DNA of 26,045 nucleotides from UBA11475 sp045593005 (GCA_045593005.1 JAZNVV010000065.1:1-26045), one strand, 5' to 3'. Positions 16,504 to 24,483 are shown, counted from the first letter of the stretch. Notes: a model not told the origin generated them from the letters alone. Program-made: numbers and translations.

Positions 16504-17522
16504 ATCAAACAAGCGTCGCCAAAAGAAAAGAAACGATACCCCTCCCTCACGGCTGTTTCGTAAAGAGAAAGAATTTTCTCTCTAGACGAAAAACAAGATA
16601 TTAGCATAATTAGGGTGGACATAGGCAAGTGGAAATTTGTAATACACCCGTCAACGCATTTAAACTTATACGGTGGATACAGGAAAATTTCAGTATTACC
16701 CTTTTGTTCTTTGACAAATCCATTTTCGTCGGCAACTGATTCCAGCGTGCGAATACTAGTCGTGCCAACTGCAATAACACGCCTGCCTTCTGCCTTTGCT
16801 TTATTGATAATATTAGCGCTTTCGGCAGAAATTTCGTAATATTCCGAATGCATATGGTGATTAGAAACGTCGTCAACCTTGACTGGACGGAAAGTCCCAA
16901 GCCCCACGTGCAGTAAAACGTCAACTATAATAACGCCTTTATCCTGCAATTTTTTTATAAGCTCTTCGGTGAAATGCAAGCCGGCAGTAGGCGCAGCGGC
17001 AGACCCGTTGACTTTTGAATATACCGTTTGATACCTTTCGCTATCGGAAAGTTTTTCGGTAATATATGGTGGGAGAGGCATTTCCCCTACCCTTGAAATA
17101 ATATCTTCAAACACACCGTTAAAGTGGAAACGAACAAGCCTTGAACCAGCGCTTTCGTCATAATTGCCTAAAACGGTGAGCGAAAGTTCTTCATTAATAA
17201 TAAGGTCAACGTTTGGTTTTGCTTTTTTGCCAGGCTTAACCAAAACTTCCCAGTCGGTAAGATTAATTCGTTTTAACAAAAGCACTTCTACTTTGCCACC
17301 GTGAGTGGTGTAAGCAAACATTCTTGCAGGCAAAACTCTCGTGTTGTTTCTAACAAGCACGTCGCCTGGCTGTAAAATATCGGCTAAATCATAAAAATGT
17401 TTATGTAAAATTTCGTCCTTGCCCCTATTAAAATAGAGCATCCTTGAACTATCCCTCGGATAAACTGGGGTTTGAGCGATTAATTCTTCGGGAAGATAGT
17501 AGTCAAAATCTTTAGTCTTCAT
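16497..17522 (-). CDS. queA: S-adenosylmethionine:tRNA ribosyltransferase-isomerase
   Basis: QueA transfers and isomerises the ribosyl part of SAM onto preQ1 at tRNA position 34, giving epoxyqueuosine. The 341-residue protein is full length and shows the family stretches FDYYLPEELIAQTP, RDSSRML, NNTRVLPARM, AAPTAGLHFTEELI, GLGTFRPV, GTTSIRTLES and TNFHLPMSTLIML. The ATG at 17522 lies inside the ruvB 3' end (11-base overlap), so translation is probably coupled in a ruvCAB-queA unit. The C-terminus (GDACLIL) ends exactly where a copy of the intergenic repeat begins, so the final codons and stop sit on repeat sequence. Confidence 0.97.
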   Translation of the reverse strand: MKTKDFDYYLPEELIAQTPVYPRDSSRMLYFNRGKDEILHKHFYDLADILQPGDVLVRNNTRVLPARMFAYTTHGGKVEVLLLKRINLTDWEVLVKPGKKAKPNVDLIINEELSLTVLGNYDESAGSRLVRFHFNGVFEDIISRVGEMPLPPYITEKLSDSERYQTVYSKVNGSAAAPTAGLHFTEELIKKLQDKGVIIVDVLLHVGLGTFRPVKVDDVSNHHMHSEYYEISAESANIINKAKAEGRRVIAVGTTSIRTLESVADENGFVKEQKGNTEIFLYPPYKFKCVDGCITNFHLPMSTLIMLISCFSSREKILSLYETAVREGYRFFSFGDACLIL

Positions 17523-18612
17523 TATTACTTCCTTCGTAAATTGAAGTTTGTTCGGCTTTTTCAGCAGGCATAATAAGCCCTAAATGTTCATAGCCACGCT
17601 TTAACAAAATTCTACCACGTGGTGTTCTTGCAATAAAGCCAAGTTGCAATAAGTATGGTTCGTAAACGTCTTCTATAGTGGAACTATCTTCACTAATAGT
17701 TGCGCCCAAAGTGTCAAGCCCACACGGGCCACCGTTAAACTTTTTAGCAAGAGAAGATAGCAATCTTTTATCGGTAGCGTCAAGACCTAATTCGTCAATT
17801 TCAAGCATAGACAAACACTTTTTTGCGTCGGAAGTCATAATTTCTTCGTGGCGCATAACTAAAGCATAGTCTCTAACACGCTTTAATAAACGGTTGGCAA
17901 TACGTGGCGTACCACGACTGCGTTTTGCAATTTCTTTCGCGGCAGAAAGTTCTATGGCAATACCAAGTTTATCAGCAGAACGTAAAACTATTTCAGCAAG
18001 TTCGTCGGTTGAATAATGCTCCAAACGGCAAATAACTCCAAAACGGTCGCGAAGTGGCGACGCTATCATTCCGATTTTAGTCGTTGCTCCGATTAAAGTA
18101 AACTTTGGTAACGGAATTTGCATATTTCTTGCAGAAGGTCCTTTTCCCACAATAATATCGAGCATATAATCTTCCATCGCAGGATATAAAATTTCTTCTA
18201 CGTTATGGTTAAGACGGTGAATTTCGTCAATAAAAAGTACGTCGTTTTCATTTAAGTTGGTAAGTATAGCCGCTAAATCGCCAGCCCTTTCGATAGCAGG
18301 ACCACTGGTGATTTTTATTTGCGAGGACATTTCGTTAGCGATAATGTGCGCAAGCGTAGTTTTACCAAGCCCCGGTGGACCGTATAAAAGAACGTGGTCA
18401 AGCGCTTCCGAACGCATTTTTGCCGCAGCAATAAAGACGGCAAGGTTGTCCTTGACCTTTTCCTGACCGACGTATCCGTCCATACTTTTTGGTCTTAAAA
18501 TATTTTCAATTAAAGTATCTTTTTCCGTTTCTTCAGCCGTGGTAATTCTATTAGAATAATCGCCAAAATCATCACCAGCGTTAGAAGTAACTAAAACGTC
18601 AAGTTCGTCCAT
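17512..18612 (-). CDS. ruvB: Holliday junction branch-migration ATPase RuvB
   Basis: RuvB is the hexameric AAA+ motor that, with RuvA, drives Holliday-junction branch migration. Walker A is GPPGLGKT (78-85), Walker B LFIDEIHRL (126-134) and sensor 1 TLIGATTKIG, followed by SPLRDRFG (about 185-192) with the arginine finger region. The C-terminal winged-helix part ends in EPYLLQLGFIARTPRGR. At 366 residues it is slightly longer than the usual ~335, mostly through an N-terminal tail of about 30 residues rich in Asp and Thr. The ATG at 18612 is nine bases after the ruvA stop. Sensor 1 commonly reads GATTRAG, so the KI here is a mild variant. Confidence 0.98.
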   Translation of the reverse strand: MDELDVLVTSNAGDDFGDYSNRITTAEETEKDTLIENILRPKSMDGYVGQEKVKDNLAVFIAAAKMRSEALDHVLLYGPPGLGKTTLAHIIANEMSSQIKITSGPAIERAGDLAAILTNLNENDVLFIDEIHRLNHNVEEILYPAMEDYMLDIIVGKGPSARNMQIPLPKFTLIGATTKIGMIASPLRDRFGVICRLEHYSTDELAEIVLRSADKLGIAIELSAAKEIAKRSRGTPRIANRLLKRVRDYALVMRHEEIMTSDAKKCLSMLEIDELGLDATDKRLLSSLAKKFNGGPCGLDTLGATISEDSSTIEDVYEPYLLQLGFIARTPRGRILLKRGYEHLGLIMPAEKAEQTSIYEGSNNED

Positions 18613-18621
18613 CTTTTACCC

Positions 18622-19218
18622 TTAAATATTTTTTATTGCATAAGCAATTTGTTCTTCAATAGTCGTTAAGCCTTCATTTTGCGCTTTAACTAAAAGTCGC
18701 ACGCACTCTTGACGAGATAGCCCAAGGCTCATAAGCGCAATAACGGCGTCGTCGTCCACTTTTGAAAGTTCTTCTTTAACTTCTGGCTTTTTGGAAGGTT
18801 TTTCATTAGGAAGGTCAAGGCACGATACCTTTTCTCTGAGTTCTAAAATGATACGTTCAGCCGTCTTTTTGCCAAGTCCTTTCACCTTTGAAAGTGTCTT
18901 GACGTCGGACGTAGCAATAGCCACAGCCAAGTCGCCTATGTACATGTTTGACAATACCGTTATGCCCATTTTAGGTCCAACGCCTGAAACCGTGATAAGT
19001 TTTAAGAACATATTTTTCTCTTCAATAGAAGAAAAACCGTATAGATTTACGCCGTCTTCTCTAACAGCCATATAGGTGTAAATTGCGCCCTCTCTATCGT
19101 TTACTAATTTTACGTAAGCAGAGTTTGAACAAGTAACCTCATAACCTATTCCGTTGTTTTCAATTAAAACCGTGCCGTCATGATAATTAAGCACGTTCCC
19201 TTTAATGTAACCTATCAT
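18622..19218 (-). CDS. ruvA: Holliday junction DNA helicase subunit RuvA
   Basis: RuvA binds four-way junctions as a tetramer and loads RuvB. The 198-residue length is typical. The N-terminal OB domain begins MIGYIKGNVLNYHDGTVLI, the tandem helix-hairpin-helix region contains LITVSGVGPKMGITVLS and LSKVKGLGKKTAERIILELREK, and a flexible acidic linker leads to the C-terminal RuvB-binding three-helix domain (DDAVIALMSLGLSRQE). It is eight bases from ruvC and nine from ruvB. Confidence 0.98.
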   Translation of the reverse strand: MIGYIKGNVLNYHDGTVLIENNGIGYEVTCSNSAYVKLVNDREGAIYTYMAVREDGVNLYGFSSIEEKNMFLKLITVSGVGPKMGITVLSNMYIGDLAVAIATSDVKTLSKVKGLGKKTAERIILELREKVSCLDLPNEKPSKKPEVKEELSKVDDDAVIALMSLGLSRQECVRLLVKAQNEGLTTIEEQIAYAIKNI

Positions 19219-19226
19219 ATTTACCC

Positions 19227-19721
19227 CTATTTAATGTTATAAAAACTCCCGAACTTTCTCGTTTGCGAGTGGGTGAGCGCTACTGCCAAAGCGTCGGCAG
19301 CATCGTCGGGACGTGGTATCTTATCAAGTTTAAGATAAGTTTTAACCATTTCTTGAATTTGTCTTTTTTCTGCCCTGCCGTATCCGGTCAAAGCCTGTTT
19401 AATTTGCAGAGGCGTGTATTCAAAAAGTTTATCGCAATACTTTGTCGCCGTCAGTAATAAAACGCCCCTTGCGTGTGCAACGGCGATACCGTTAGTAACG
19501 TTCTGCACAAAGAATAATTCTTCAATAGCGATTTCTTCGGGGCGATATTTTTCTAAAATGTACTTAACACCCTTTTCAATCTTTTCGAGGCGAAGTGGCA
19601 AAGCGTCGTCTTTAGGCGTAATAACAGCGCCAAAATCTATCATTTTAACACCCCTATCGGTAACTTCAATAACGCCGTAACCGAGCGTCGCAAGCCCTGG
19701 GTCAAATCCTACGATAACCAC
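19227..19721 (-). CDS. ruvC: Crossover junction endodeoxyribonuclease RuvC
   Basis: RuvC resolves Holliday junctions by paired nicks. The 164-residue protein has all four catalytic acids: D7 (GFDPG), E67 (AIEELFF), D140 and D143 (DDAADAL). The start is a GTG at 19721. A GGAG ribosome site is 7 nt upstream. The nearby ATG (19726) is out of frame and only 3 nt from that site. A strong promoter precedes it, making ruvC the first gene of the ruvCAB-queA unit. Confidence 0.97.
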   Translation of the reverse strand: MVIVGFDPGLATLGYGVIEVTDRGVKMIDFGAVITPKDDALPLRLEKIEKGVKYILEKYRPEEIAIEELFFVQNVTNGIAVAHARGVLLLTATKYCDKLFEYTPLQIKQALTGYGRAEKRQIQEMVKTYLKLDKIPRPDDAADALAVALTHSQTRKFGSFYNIK

Positions 19722-19748
19722 ACCATTTCTCCTTTAATATTATCTATT

Positions 19749-19777
19749 ATTGTACTTGTTTTTATTTAAAAAGTCAA
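19749..19777 (-). promoter_or_regulatory. Sigma-A-type promoter of ruvCAB-queA
   Basis: TTGACT (19772-19777) and TACAAT (19749-19754) are 17 nt apart, 27 bp before the ruvC GTG. No LexA-type or other operator is evident to me. Confidence 0.85.
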
Positions 19778-19853
19778 TAGTTATAAGTCTTTACGTTAAA
19801 ATAATAAGTTTTTGAAAACGTATGTTTATTTTATCTGATTAATTTTACCAAAC

Positions 19854-19883
19854 AAAAAAAGGGAAAGCCTTTTTCCCTTTTTT
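19854..19883 (-). terminator. Rho-independent terminator after the HtrA-like gene
   Basis: AAAAAAGGGAAA pairs with the TTTTTCCCTTTTTT side around a short loop. T-tracts flank both sides, so it could also act on the plus strand. It lies 27 bp past the stop. Confidence 0.83.
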
Positions 19884-19909
19884 ATGTTGTTTTATTTTTT
19901 TAAGAAAAT

Positions 19910-21274
19910 TTACTGCCCTAAACCTTTGCCTGTGTCACGATAAATGGTCTGTTTTAACGTAGCCATAACGGTGTGTGTGGCACTGTTTCGCAATACCGTT
20001 ATGCCTATTTTGTCGCCAAGGGAAACGGTTTTCTTCATAGCGTCATAACAGTAAGAAAAGTACGCATAAGGTCCTTCTTCCCCAGCGTCTTTAAGGTCAA
20101 CGTTGTACCTTGTCCCTTGCTCTGCTGGATATGAAAAACCTATTATAACGTCGTTAGCAGAAAGTTGATTTAAGAAAATACTGTCTGGTTCTAATGAAAT
20201 AACTACTGGATAGCCGTCATTGTTTATGCCGATATTAACGCCCCACTTCCATCTGCCAGGAACGTAACCGTAGTTAAAATTGCCGTTATCATCCGACCAA
20301 GCCGTCGTGATGAGTTGGCTTGCAATATAAATAAAACCGTTGTCTTCCGTTTCGGAAATTCCGTTGGTTGCGCTAATAGTCGTTGCAGGAATAGCAAAAC
20401 CGATATTTTGGTAGTTGTCGTTACCAGCGTTCACAATGCCAACAAGTTCACCGTATAGATTGAAAAGCCCACCCCCTGAATTGCCGTGGTTAAGTGGCGT
20501 ATCCACTTGTAAAAGTGTCATTGTGCCTACGCCCGAAACGTTAGTTTTACGATTGATATAACTTATAATACCAGAACTTGCAGTTGAAGGGTAAACCCCA
20601 GCAGGATTACCTATTGCAAAAACCGTTTGTCCTATAGAATATGGACGGTTTGAAATGTTTACAGGTGGCGCTTTAGTAACAGTTAAACCTTCATAGCCGT
20701 CAAGTTTTAATTTAAGAACTGCTACGTCCGTACTCTTGTCTCCACCGACAAAAGAAACTGTTGGGTTTGTGCCTTTAGTCGTGAACGTGTACGTAGTAAA
20801 ATCCACGTTTGCGTAGTCGTAATAAGCGCTATCCCCCGTACTAACTACGGGAACTTTTGGAAGAGCAACGTCTAATTCGTTAAAATTTTCAACAACGTGA
20901 TAGCAGGTAAATACGTAGCAAACGTTTTGACCTTCGTCGCCGTCAGCCGTTATATCCACAATAACGCCACTACCAGCGCTAATCTGTTCGTCACCACTTA
21001 CGCTAGTAGAAGTTGTAGTTATACTTACAACCGACTGGAAAACTTCGTCAATAGCAGTCATAAGTTCGGCTTCTTTAGCGTTTGGCAAATACTTTTCTTC
21101 TGCATAATTTACCACTACGGAAGATATATTTGTCGGTGGAATAACATTATCTTTGCCTGCGTCGCTTGACGGAGGAAGACGGTCTTCTTCAAGTGGGTTA
21201 GAACACCCGACGAACGTCAGCGCTAATACAAGTGTTAAAATAATAGATAAAATTTTTATGGAAAATTTCTTCAT
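19910..21274 (-). CDS. HtrA/DegP-like trypsin-type serine protease lipoprotein
   Basis: This 454-residue protein starts with a lipoprotein signal: basic MKKFSIK, a hydrophobic stretch and FVGC with the lipidated cysteine at 24, so it should be anchored outside the cytoplasmic membrane. A Thr/Ser-rich linker leads to a trypsin-like S1C domain with a complete triad: H126 (TCYHVVENF), D183 (STDVAVLKL) and S266 (HGNSGGGLFN). IGFAIPA follows, as in HtrA. The C-terminal ~110 residues (from about 345) look like a single, divergent PDZ domain. Bacillota HtrA proteins usually have an N-terminal TM anchor; a lipid anchor is less common. The ATG at 21274 has an AGGTGA ribosome site. It is a single-gene unit with its own promoter and terminator, and the promoter carries a 14-bp palindrome. 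A role in extracytoplasmic protein quality control is inferred. Confidence 0.9.
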   Translation of the reverse strand: MKKFSIKILSIILTLVLALTFVGCSNPLEEDRLPPSSDAGKDNVIPPTNISSVVVNYAEEKYLPNAKEAELMTAIDEVFQSVVSITTTSTSVSGDEQISAGSGVIVDITADGDEGQNVCYVFTCYHVVENFNELDVALPKVPVVSTGDSAYYDYANVDFTTYTFTTKGTNPTVSFVGGDKSTDVAVLKLKLDGYEGLTVTKAPPVNISNRPYSIGQTVFAIGNPAGVYPSTASSGIISYINRKTNVSGVGTMTLLQVDTPLNHGNSGGGLFNLYGELVGIVNAGNDNYQNIGFAIPATTISATNGISETEDNGFIYIASQLITTAWSDDNGNFNYGYVPGRWKWGVNIGINNDGYPVVISLEPDSIFLNQLSANDVIIGFSYPAEQGTRYNVDLKDAGEEGPYAYFSYCYDAMKKTVSLGDKIGITVLRNSATHTVMATLKQTIYRDTGKGLGQ

Positions 21275-21306
21275 ATATTCACCTAAATATTATATTGTAT
21301 ATAATT

Positions 21307-21335
21307 ATTATACCATCTTTGGTAAAATTTTACCA
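21307..21335 (-). promoter_or_regulatory. Extended -10 promoter with palindromic operator, HtrA-like gene
   Basis: TATAAT (21307-21312) is preceded by TGG, an extended -10, and a poor -35 (TGGTAA, 21330-21335) lies 17 nt upstream. The perfect palindrome GGTAAAATTTTACC (21321-21334) covers the spacer and -35 region, where a repressor could block polymerase or an activator could compensate for the weak -35. The binding protein is unknown. Confidence 0.72.
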
Positions 21336-21395
21336 CAAAATTAAGTTAAAATCAATATCAACAAAAAATTTTGTTTTTACCGACTAGTTTTGATT

Positions 21396-21432
21396 AAAAA
21401 ACAAAAAAAGAAGTCCACAAAAAGTAGACTTC
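21396..21432 (-). terminator. Rho-independent terminator of the candidate small RNA
   Basis: On the minus strand GAAGTCTAC pairs with GTGGACTTC around TTTTT (9 bp with one mismatch, 21410-21432), followed by TTTTTTTGTTTTTT. No protein gene ends before it: the nearest one upstream, fucO, already has its own terminator at 21623-21651. Confidence 0.8.
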
Positions 21433-21552
21433 CTTGCCTACGCCAGCAAGTGCCGACAAAGGCTATATCAACAGCAATTTATAGCCTTTGTATAATAACT
21501 TTCGCTAAAAACAACCGGCCCGTTGCTGACGTTATTATTGTTTGCACGTCTT
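21400..21552 (-). ncRNA. Candidate structured small RNA between fucO and the HtrA-like gene
   Basis: The stretch between two minus-strand terminators has no convincing protein gene but folds well by eye. ACGTCAGCAA (complement of 21523-21532) can pair with TTGCTGGCGT (complement of 21440-21449), ten pairs with one G-U. It encloses a perfect 12-bp hairpin, ACAAAGGCTATA/TATAGCCTTTGT (21456-21491). Another option is AUAAUAAC/GUUAUUAU with an inner AGCAAC/GUUGUU. It ends in the terminator at 21396-21432. The 5' end is a guess: TATAAA at 21558-21563 lacks a good -35 box. I do not recognise it as 6S, tmRNA or SRP RNA. It could instead be a leader of the HtrA-like gene, but that gene has a closer promoter. 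Confidence 0.5.
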
Positions 21553-21622
21553 TTGTTTTTATACCTTTATTTGTAAAATTTTATTTTATTGACGTAAAAA
21601 ATTTACTTTTAACGGTTTTATC

Positions 21623-21651
21623 AATAAAAAAGCCACCCTATAGGGTGGCTT
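21623..21651 (-). terminator. Rho-independent terminator after fucO
   Basis: The perfect palindromic stem AAGCCACCC-TATA-GGGTGGCTT (21630-21651) is followed on the minus strand by TTTTTATTG. Confidence 0.92.
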
Positions 21652-21696
21652 AATTTTTTAAAAGACAAAACTATATATAACTTTATATGGTTGTTT

Positions 21697-22842
21697 TTAG
21701 ATAAGTTTTTTATAAAGTTCTTTAATATCTTCAAGCGTTGGATCTTTAGGGTTACCAGGACGGCAAGCGTCGTCCATAGCTGATTGTGATAAGAAGTCTA
21801 CGTCTTCTAACTTTAAGATACCCTTTAAGTCTTGTGGGATACCAACGTCAATAGACAACTGTCTAACAGCGTCAACTGCAGCCTTTCTATATTCAGCTTG
21901 CGTCATATCGTCAACGCCCTTAACGCCCATTGCTCTAGCGATTTCACGATATTTTTCACCAGTTGCTTCAGCATTGTATTCCATAATAGTAGGAAGTAAA
22001 ATAGCATTAGCAATACCGTGTGGTGTGTCGTAAAGTGCGCCTAAACCGTGCGCCATAGAGTGTACGATACCTAAACCAACGTTGCTAAAGCCCATACCTG
22101 CTACGTATTGACCAAGTGCCATACCTTCTCTACCTTCTTTAGTGTTAGCAACTGCGCCACGGAGAGATTTAGCAATTATTTCAATAGCTTTAATGTGGAA
22201 CATATCAGTCATTTCCCACGCGCCTTTAGTGATATAACCTTCAATAGCGTGTGTCAATGCGTCCATACCTGTTGCTGCCGTAAGACCTTTTGGCATTGAA
22301 GACATCATTTCTGGGTCGATAACTGCAACTACTGGGATATCGTGCACGTCAACGCAAACGAATTTACGTTTCTTTTCAACGTCGGTGATAACGTAGTTAA
22401 TAGTAACTTCAGCCGCTGTACCTGCCGTCGTTGGAACTGCAATAATAGGTACGCTAGGATTTTTAGTTGGAGCAACGCCTTCTAATGAACGTACGTCTTC
22501 AAATTCAGGGTTAGCAATAATGATGCCTACTGCTTTTGCAGTATCCATGCTTGAACCACCACCGATTGCTACGATACCTTGTGCACCACTCTTTTTGAAT
22601 GCTTCAACACCAGTTTTTACGTTTTCAATAGTTGGGTTAGGTTTGATTTCTGAATAAAGTTCATAAGCAATTTTAGCGTCGTCTAAAACGTCTAAAACTT
22701 TTTTTGTAACGCCAAACTTTATTAAATCCGGGTCAGAACAAACAAAAACCTTGCTCATTCCTCTGCCCTTAATTTCTGCAGGGATTTCTTTTATACAACC
22801 TGCGCCGTGATAACTTGTTTCGTTTAAAACAATTCTTGCCAT
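21697..22842 (-). CDS. fucO: Lactaldehyde reductase / 1,2-propanediol oxidoreductase
   Basis: This 381-residue iron-dependent alcohol dehydrogenase reduces L-lactaldehyde to 1,2-propanediol with NADH, the redox step of anaerobic fucose or rhamnose breakdown. It resembles E. coli FucO along its length from recall of that sequence, including NPEFEDVRSLEG, PTTAGTAAEVTINYVITD and GMGFSNVGLGIVHSMAHGLGA. NAD is bound at GGGSSMD (about 94-100). The metal ligands fall at D194, H198, H261 and H275, matching E. coli D196, H200, H263 and H277 with a constant offset. The start at 22842 has an AGGAG ribosome site. It is monocistronic with a promoter and terminator of its own, and no fucose, rhamnose or propanediol genes are nearby. 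Related family III dehydrogenases accept other aldehydes, so the substrate is a strong but not certain inference. Confidence 0.93.
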   Translation of the reverse strand: MARIVLNETSYHGAGCIKEIPAEIKGRGMSKVFVCSDPDLIKFGVTKKVLDVLDDAKIAYELYSEIKPNPTIENVKTGVEAFKKSGAQGIVAIGGGSSMDTAKAVGIIIANPEFEDVRSLEGVAPTKNPSVPIIAVPTTAGTAAEVTINYVITDVEKKRKFVCVDVHDIPVVAVIDPEMMSSMPKGLTAATGMDALTHAIEGYITKGAWEMTDMFHIKAIEIIAKSLRGAVANTKEGREGMALGQYVAGMGFSNVGLGIVHSMAHGLGALYDTPHGIANAILLPTIMEYNAEATGEKYREIARAMGVKGVDDMTQAEYRKAAVDAVRQLSIDVGIPQDLKGILKLEDVDFLSQSAMDDACRPGNPKDPTLEDIKELYKKLI

Positions 22843-22884
22843 AAGTATTCTCCTATATCATAATTAAAGTTTTACTTATTAATT

Positions 22885-22913
22885 ATTATACCATATACAC
22901 AATTCTTTTACAA
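22885..22913 (-). promoter_or_regulatory. Sigma-A-type promoter of fucO
   Basis: TTGTAA (22908-22913) and TATAAT (22885-22890) are 17 nt apart, with a TGG extension before the -10 box. The leader is about 36 nt. I see no clear CRP-type or catabolite-responsive element. Confidence 0.82.
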
Positions 22914-22934
22914 TAGCAAATTTTATTTTTTTGC

Positions 22935-22963
22935 ATAAAAAAGCGTGGATTTTAACCACGCTT
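22935..22963 (-). terminator. Rho-independent terminator after yebC
   Basis: AAGCGTGG / CCACGCTT (22941-22948 with 22956-22963, 7-nt loop) is followed on the minus strand by TTTTATG. It closes the infC-to-yebC unit. Confidence 0.88.
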
Positions 22964-22969
22964 AATTAA

Positions 22970-23707
22970 TTACTCTTCGTCTTCGTCTGGTAAATCAACG
23001 TTGTGATAAACGTCTTGAACGTCGTCAAGGTCTTCAAGCGCGTCGATAAGTCTTTCGAACTTCGCTAAATCATCACCAGTTAAAGTGAGTTTGTTTTGTG
23101 GAACCATTTCAATACCGGCTGAAAAGAATTTTAAGCCCTTTTCTTCAAGATACTTTCTAACTTCGGAGAAAGCAGAAACTGAAGTATTGATAACGAAAGC
23201 GTCGTCTTCGGTAATAACGTCGTCAGCGCCAGCGTCAAGTGCGTATTCCATAACCGTATCTTCGTCAAGGTCAACTGTTTTTTCTACTACGATAACGCCC
23301 ATTGTTGTAAATGAAAATGATACGCAACCTGCGTTACCAAGTTCACCACCGTGTTTACGCATAGTCGTTCTAACAAAATCAACCGTTCTGTTTTTATTAT
23401 CCGTTAACGTTTTAATGATAATAGCGCTACCATTAGGGCCGTAGCCTTCGTACGTTAATTCGTCATAATTAGTTGCAGATAATTCGCCAGCAGCCTTTGC
23501 AATACTACGGTTAATATTGTCGTTAGGCATATTTGCAGCCTTTGCCTTTGCAATAGCGTCTGCAAGTTTAGAGTTTGTTGTTGGGTCTGTACCCTGTTTA
23601 GCGGCAACAGCAATTTCCCTACCGATTTTAGTATAGATTTTACCTTTTATTGCAGCGTTCTTTTCCTTCTTTTTAGCGACGTTGGCCGCATGTGAATGTC
23701 CTGACAT
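22970..23707 (-). CDS. yebC: YebC/PmpR family DNA-binding or translation-associated protein
   Basis: This 245-residue protein is a full-length YebC/PmpR homologue: MSGHSHAANVAKKKEKNAAIKG-type start (families usually read GHSKWxNIxHRK), KIGREIAVAAKQG, NMPNDNINRSIAKAAG, EGYGPNGSAIIIKTLTDN and RTVDFVRTTMRKHGGELG. YebC proteins are annotated as transcriptional regulators, and recent work links them to easing ribosome stalling. Which applies here cannot be decided. The spacing of 16 bp to the methyltransferase gene and the downstream terminator put it last in the infC unit. In many Clostridia it is followed directly by ruvC, but here fucO intervenes. Confidence 0.95.
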   Translation of the reverse strand: MSGHSHAANVAKKKEKNAAIKGKIYTKIGREIAVAAKQGTDPTTNSKLADAIAKAKAANMPNDNINRSIAKAAGELSATNYDELTYEGYGPNGSAIIIKTLTDNKNRTVDFVRTTMRKHGGELGNAGCVSFSFTTMGVIVVEKTVDLDEDTVMEYALDAGADDVITEDDAFVINTSVSAFSEVRKYLEEKGLKFFSAGIEMVPQNKLTLTGDDLAKFERLIDALEDLDDVQDVYHNVDLPDEDEE

Positions 23708-23723
23708 ATTTTTTCTCCCAAAA

Positions 23724-24470
23724 TTAATATCGATTACTTTTTAAGCCGTACATTAAAATACCTGCGCTAACGCTTGCATTTAAACTTTCCACCCCGTTTT
23801 GCATAGGAATTGAAACTAAATGCGTTGCGACGGCTCTAACTTCTTTTGAAACACCGTTCGCCTCGTTTCCGATAACAAGACAAAAATCTTTTGGCGCTGT
23901 GAAAGAGAAAACGTTTTCCCCTTCCATCGTTGCAATAACTACCGGTGTGGCAACGTTTTTACAAAAATCTTCCCTTGAAACAAAGTGCGTTCTGACCTTA
24001 AAGATACCACTCATACTGCTCCTGACTGCTTTTGGCGAATAAGGATCGGCAGAAGAAATCAAATAGACGTCTAAATACCCCGACGCTGCGGCAGTACGAA
24101 TAATTGCGCCCACGTTGCCTGGGTCTGCAACCCCGTCAAGCGCAATGCTAGTAGAGCGTGAATATTCCGTTTGATAGGTTGGTGTTTTAACCACGGCAAG
24201 CACGCCTTGTGGCGTAACTTCGTCCGAAATACTTTCGTAAACGCTTGCCGAAACTTCTAAAACGGAAATTCCGTCTGTATTTGTCGCAAGTTTTACCCTT
24301 TCAATCTGCTCAACAACGCCTACAATTAGCGTAACTTTGTGGTCAGACTGCAATACTTCAACAACCGATTTAAAACCTTCAACTATATAAAGACCGAGTT
24401 CGTCCCTATATTTTTTTTGTTTAAGCGAACGGATTTCTTTAACCCTGTCGTTTTGCCTAGAAGTAATCAT
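23724..24470 (-). CDS. TrmH/SpoU family RNA 2'-O-methyltransferase (YsgA-like)
   Basis: This 248-residue protein has the deep trefoil knot SPOUT motifs: LDGVADPGNVGAIIRTA (motif 1), LVIGNEANGVS (motif 2) and IPMQNGVESLNASVSAGILMY (motif 3). An N-terminal substrate-binding part (residues 1-95) begins MITSRQNDRVKEIRSLKQKK. It methylates a ribose in rRNA or tRNA using SAM; the target is not readable from sequence. Its place directly after rplT matches ysgA of Bacillus. The start at 24470 lacks a strong ribosome site, and a hairpin lies in the 50-bp gap behind rplT. Confidence 0.92.
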   Translation of the reverse strand: MITSRQNDRVKEIRSLKQKKYRDELGLYIVEGFKSVVEVLQSDHKVTLIVGVVEQIERVKLATNTDGISVLEVSASVYESISDEVTPQGVLAVVKTPTYQTEYSRSTSIALDGVADPGNVGAIIRTAAASGYLDVYLISSADPYSPKAVRSSMSGIFKVRTHFVSREDFCKNVATPVVIATMEGENVFSFTAPKDFCLVIGNEANGVSKEVRAVATHLVSIPMQNGVESLNASVSAGILMYGLKSNRY

Positions 24471-24483
24471 TTTTTACCAAATA

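Noticed and set aside
19726..19726. ATG as the ruvC start
   Set aside because: It is out of frame with the RuvC reading frame; the in-frame GTG at 19721 has the right ribosome-site spacing.
21390..21653. Plus-strand 87-residue reading frame
   Set aside because: No ribosome site, and a composition typical of random AT-rich sequence. It covers the fucO terminator and the candidate RNA's hairpins.
21697..22842. fucO as part of a propanediol microcompartment or fucose operon
   Set aside because: No shell, dehydratase, aldolase or transport genes are adjacent; its own promoter and terminator make it monocistronic.
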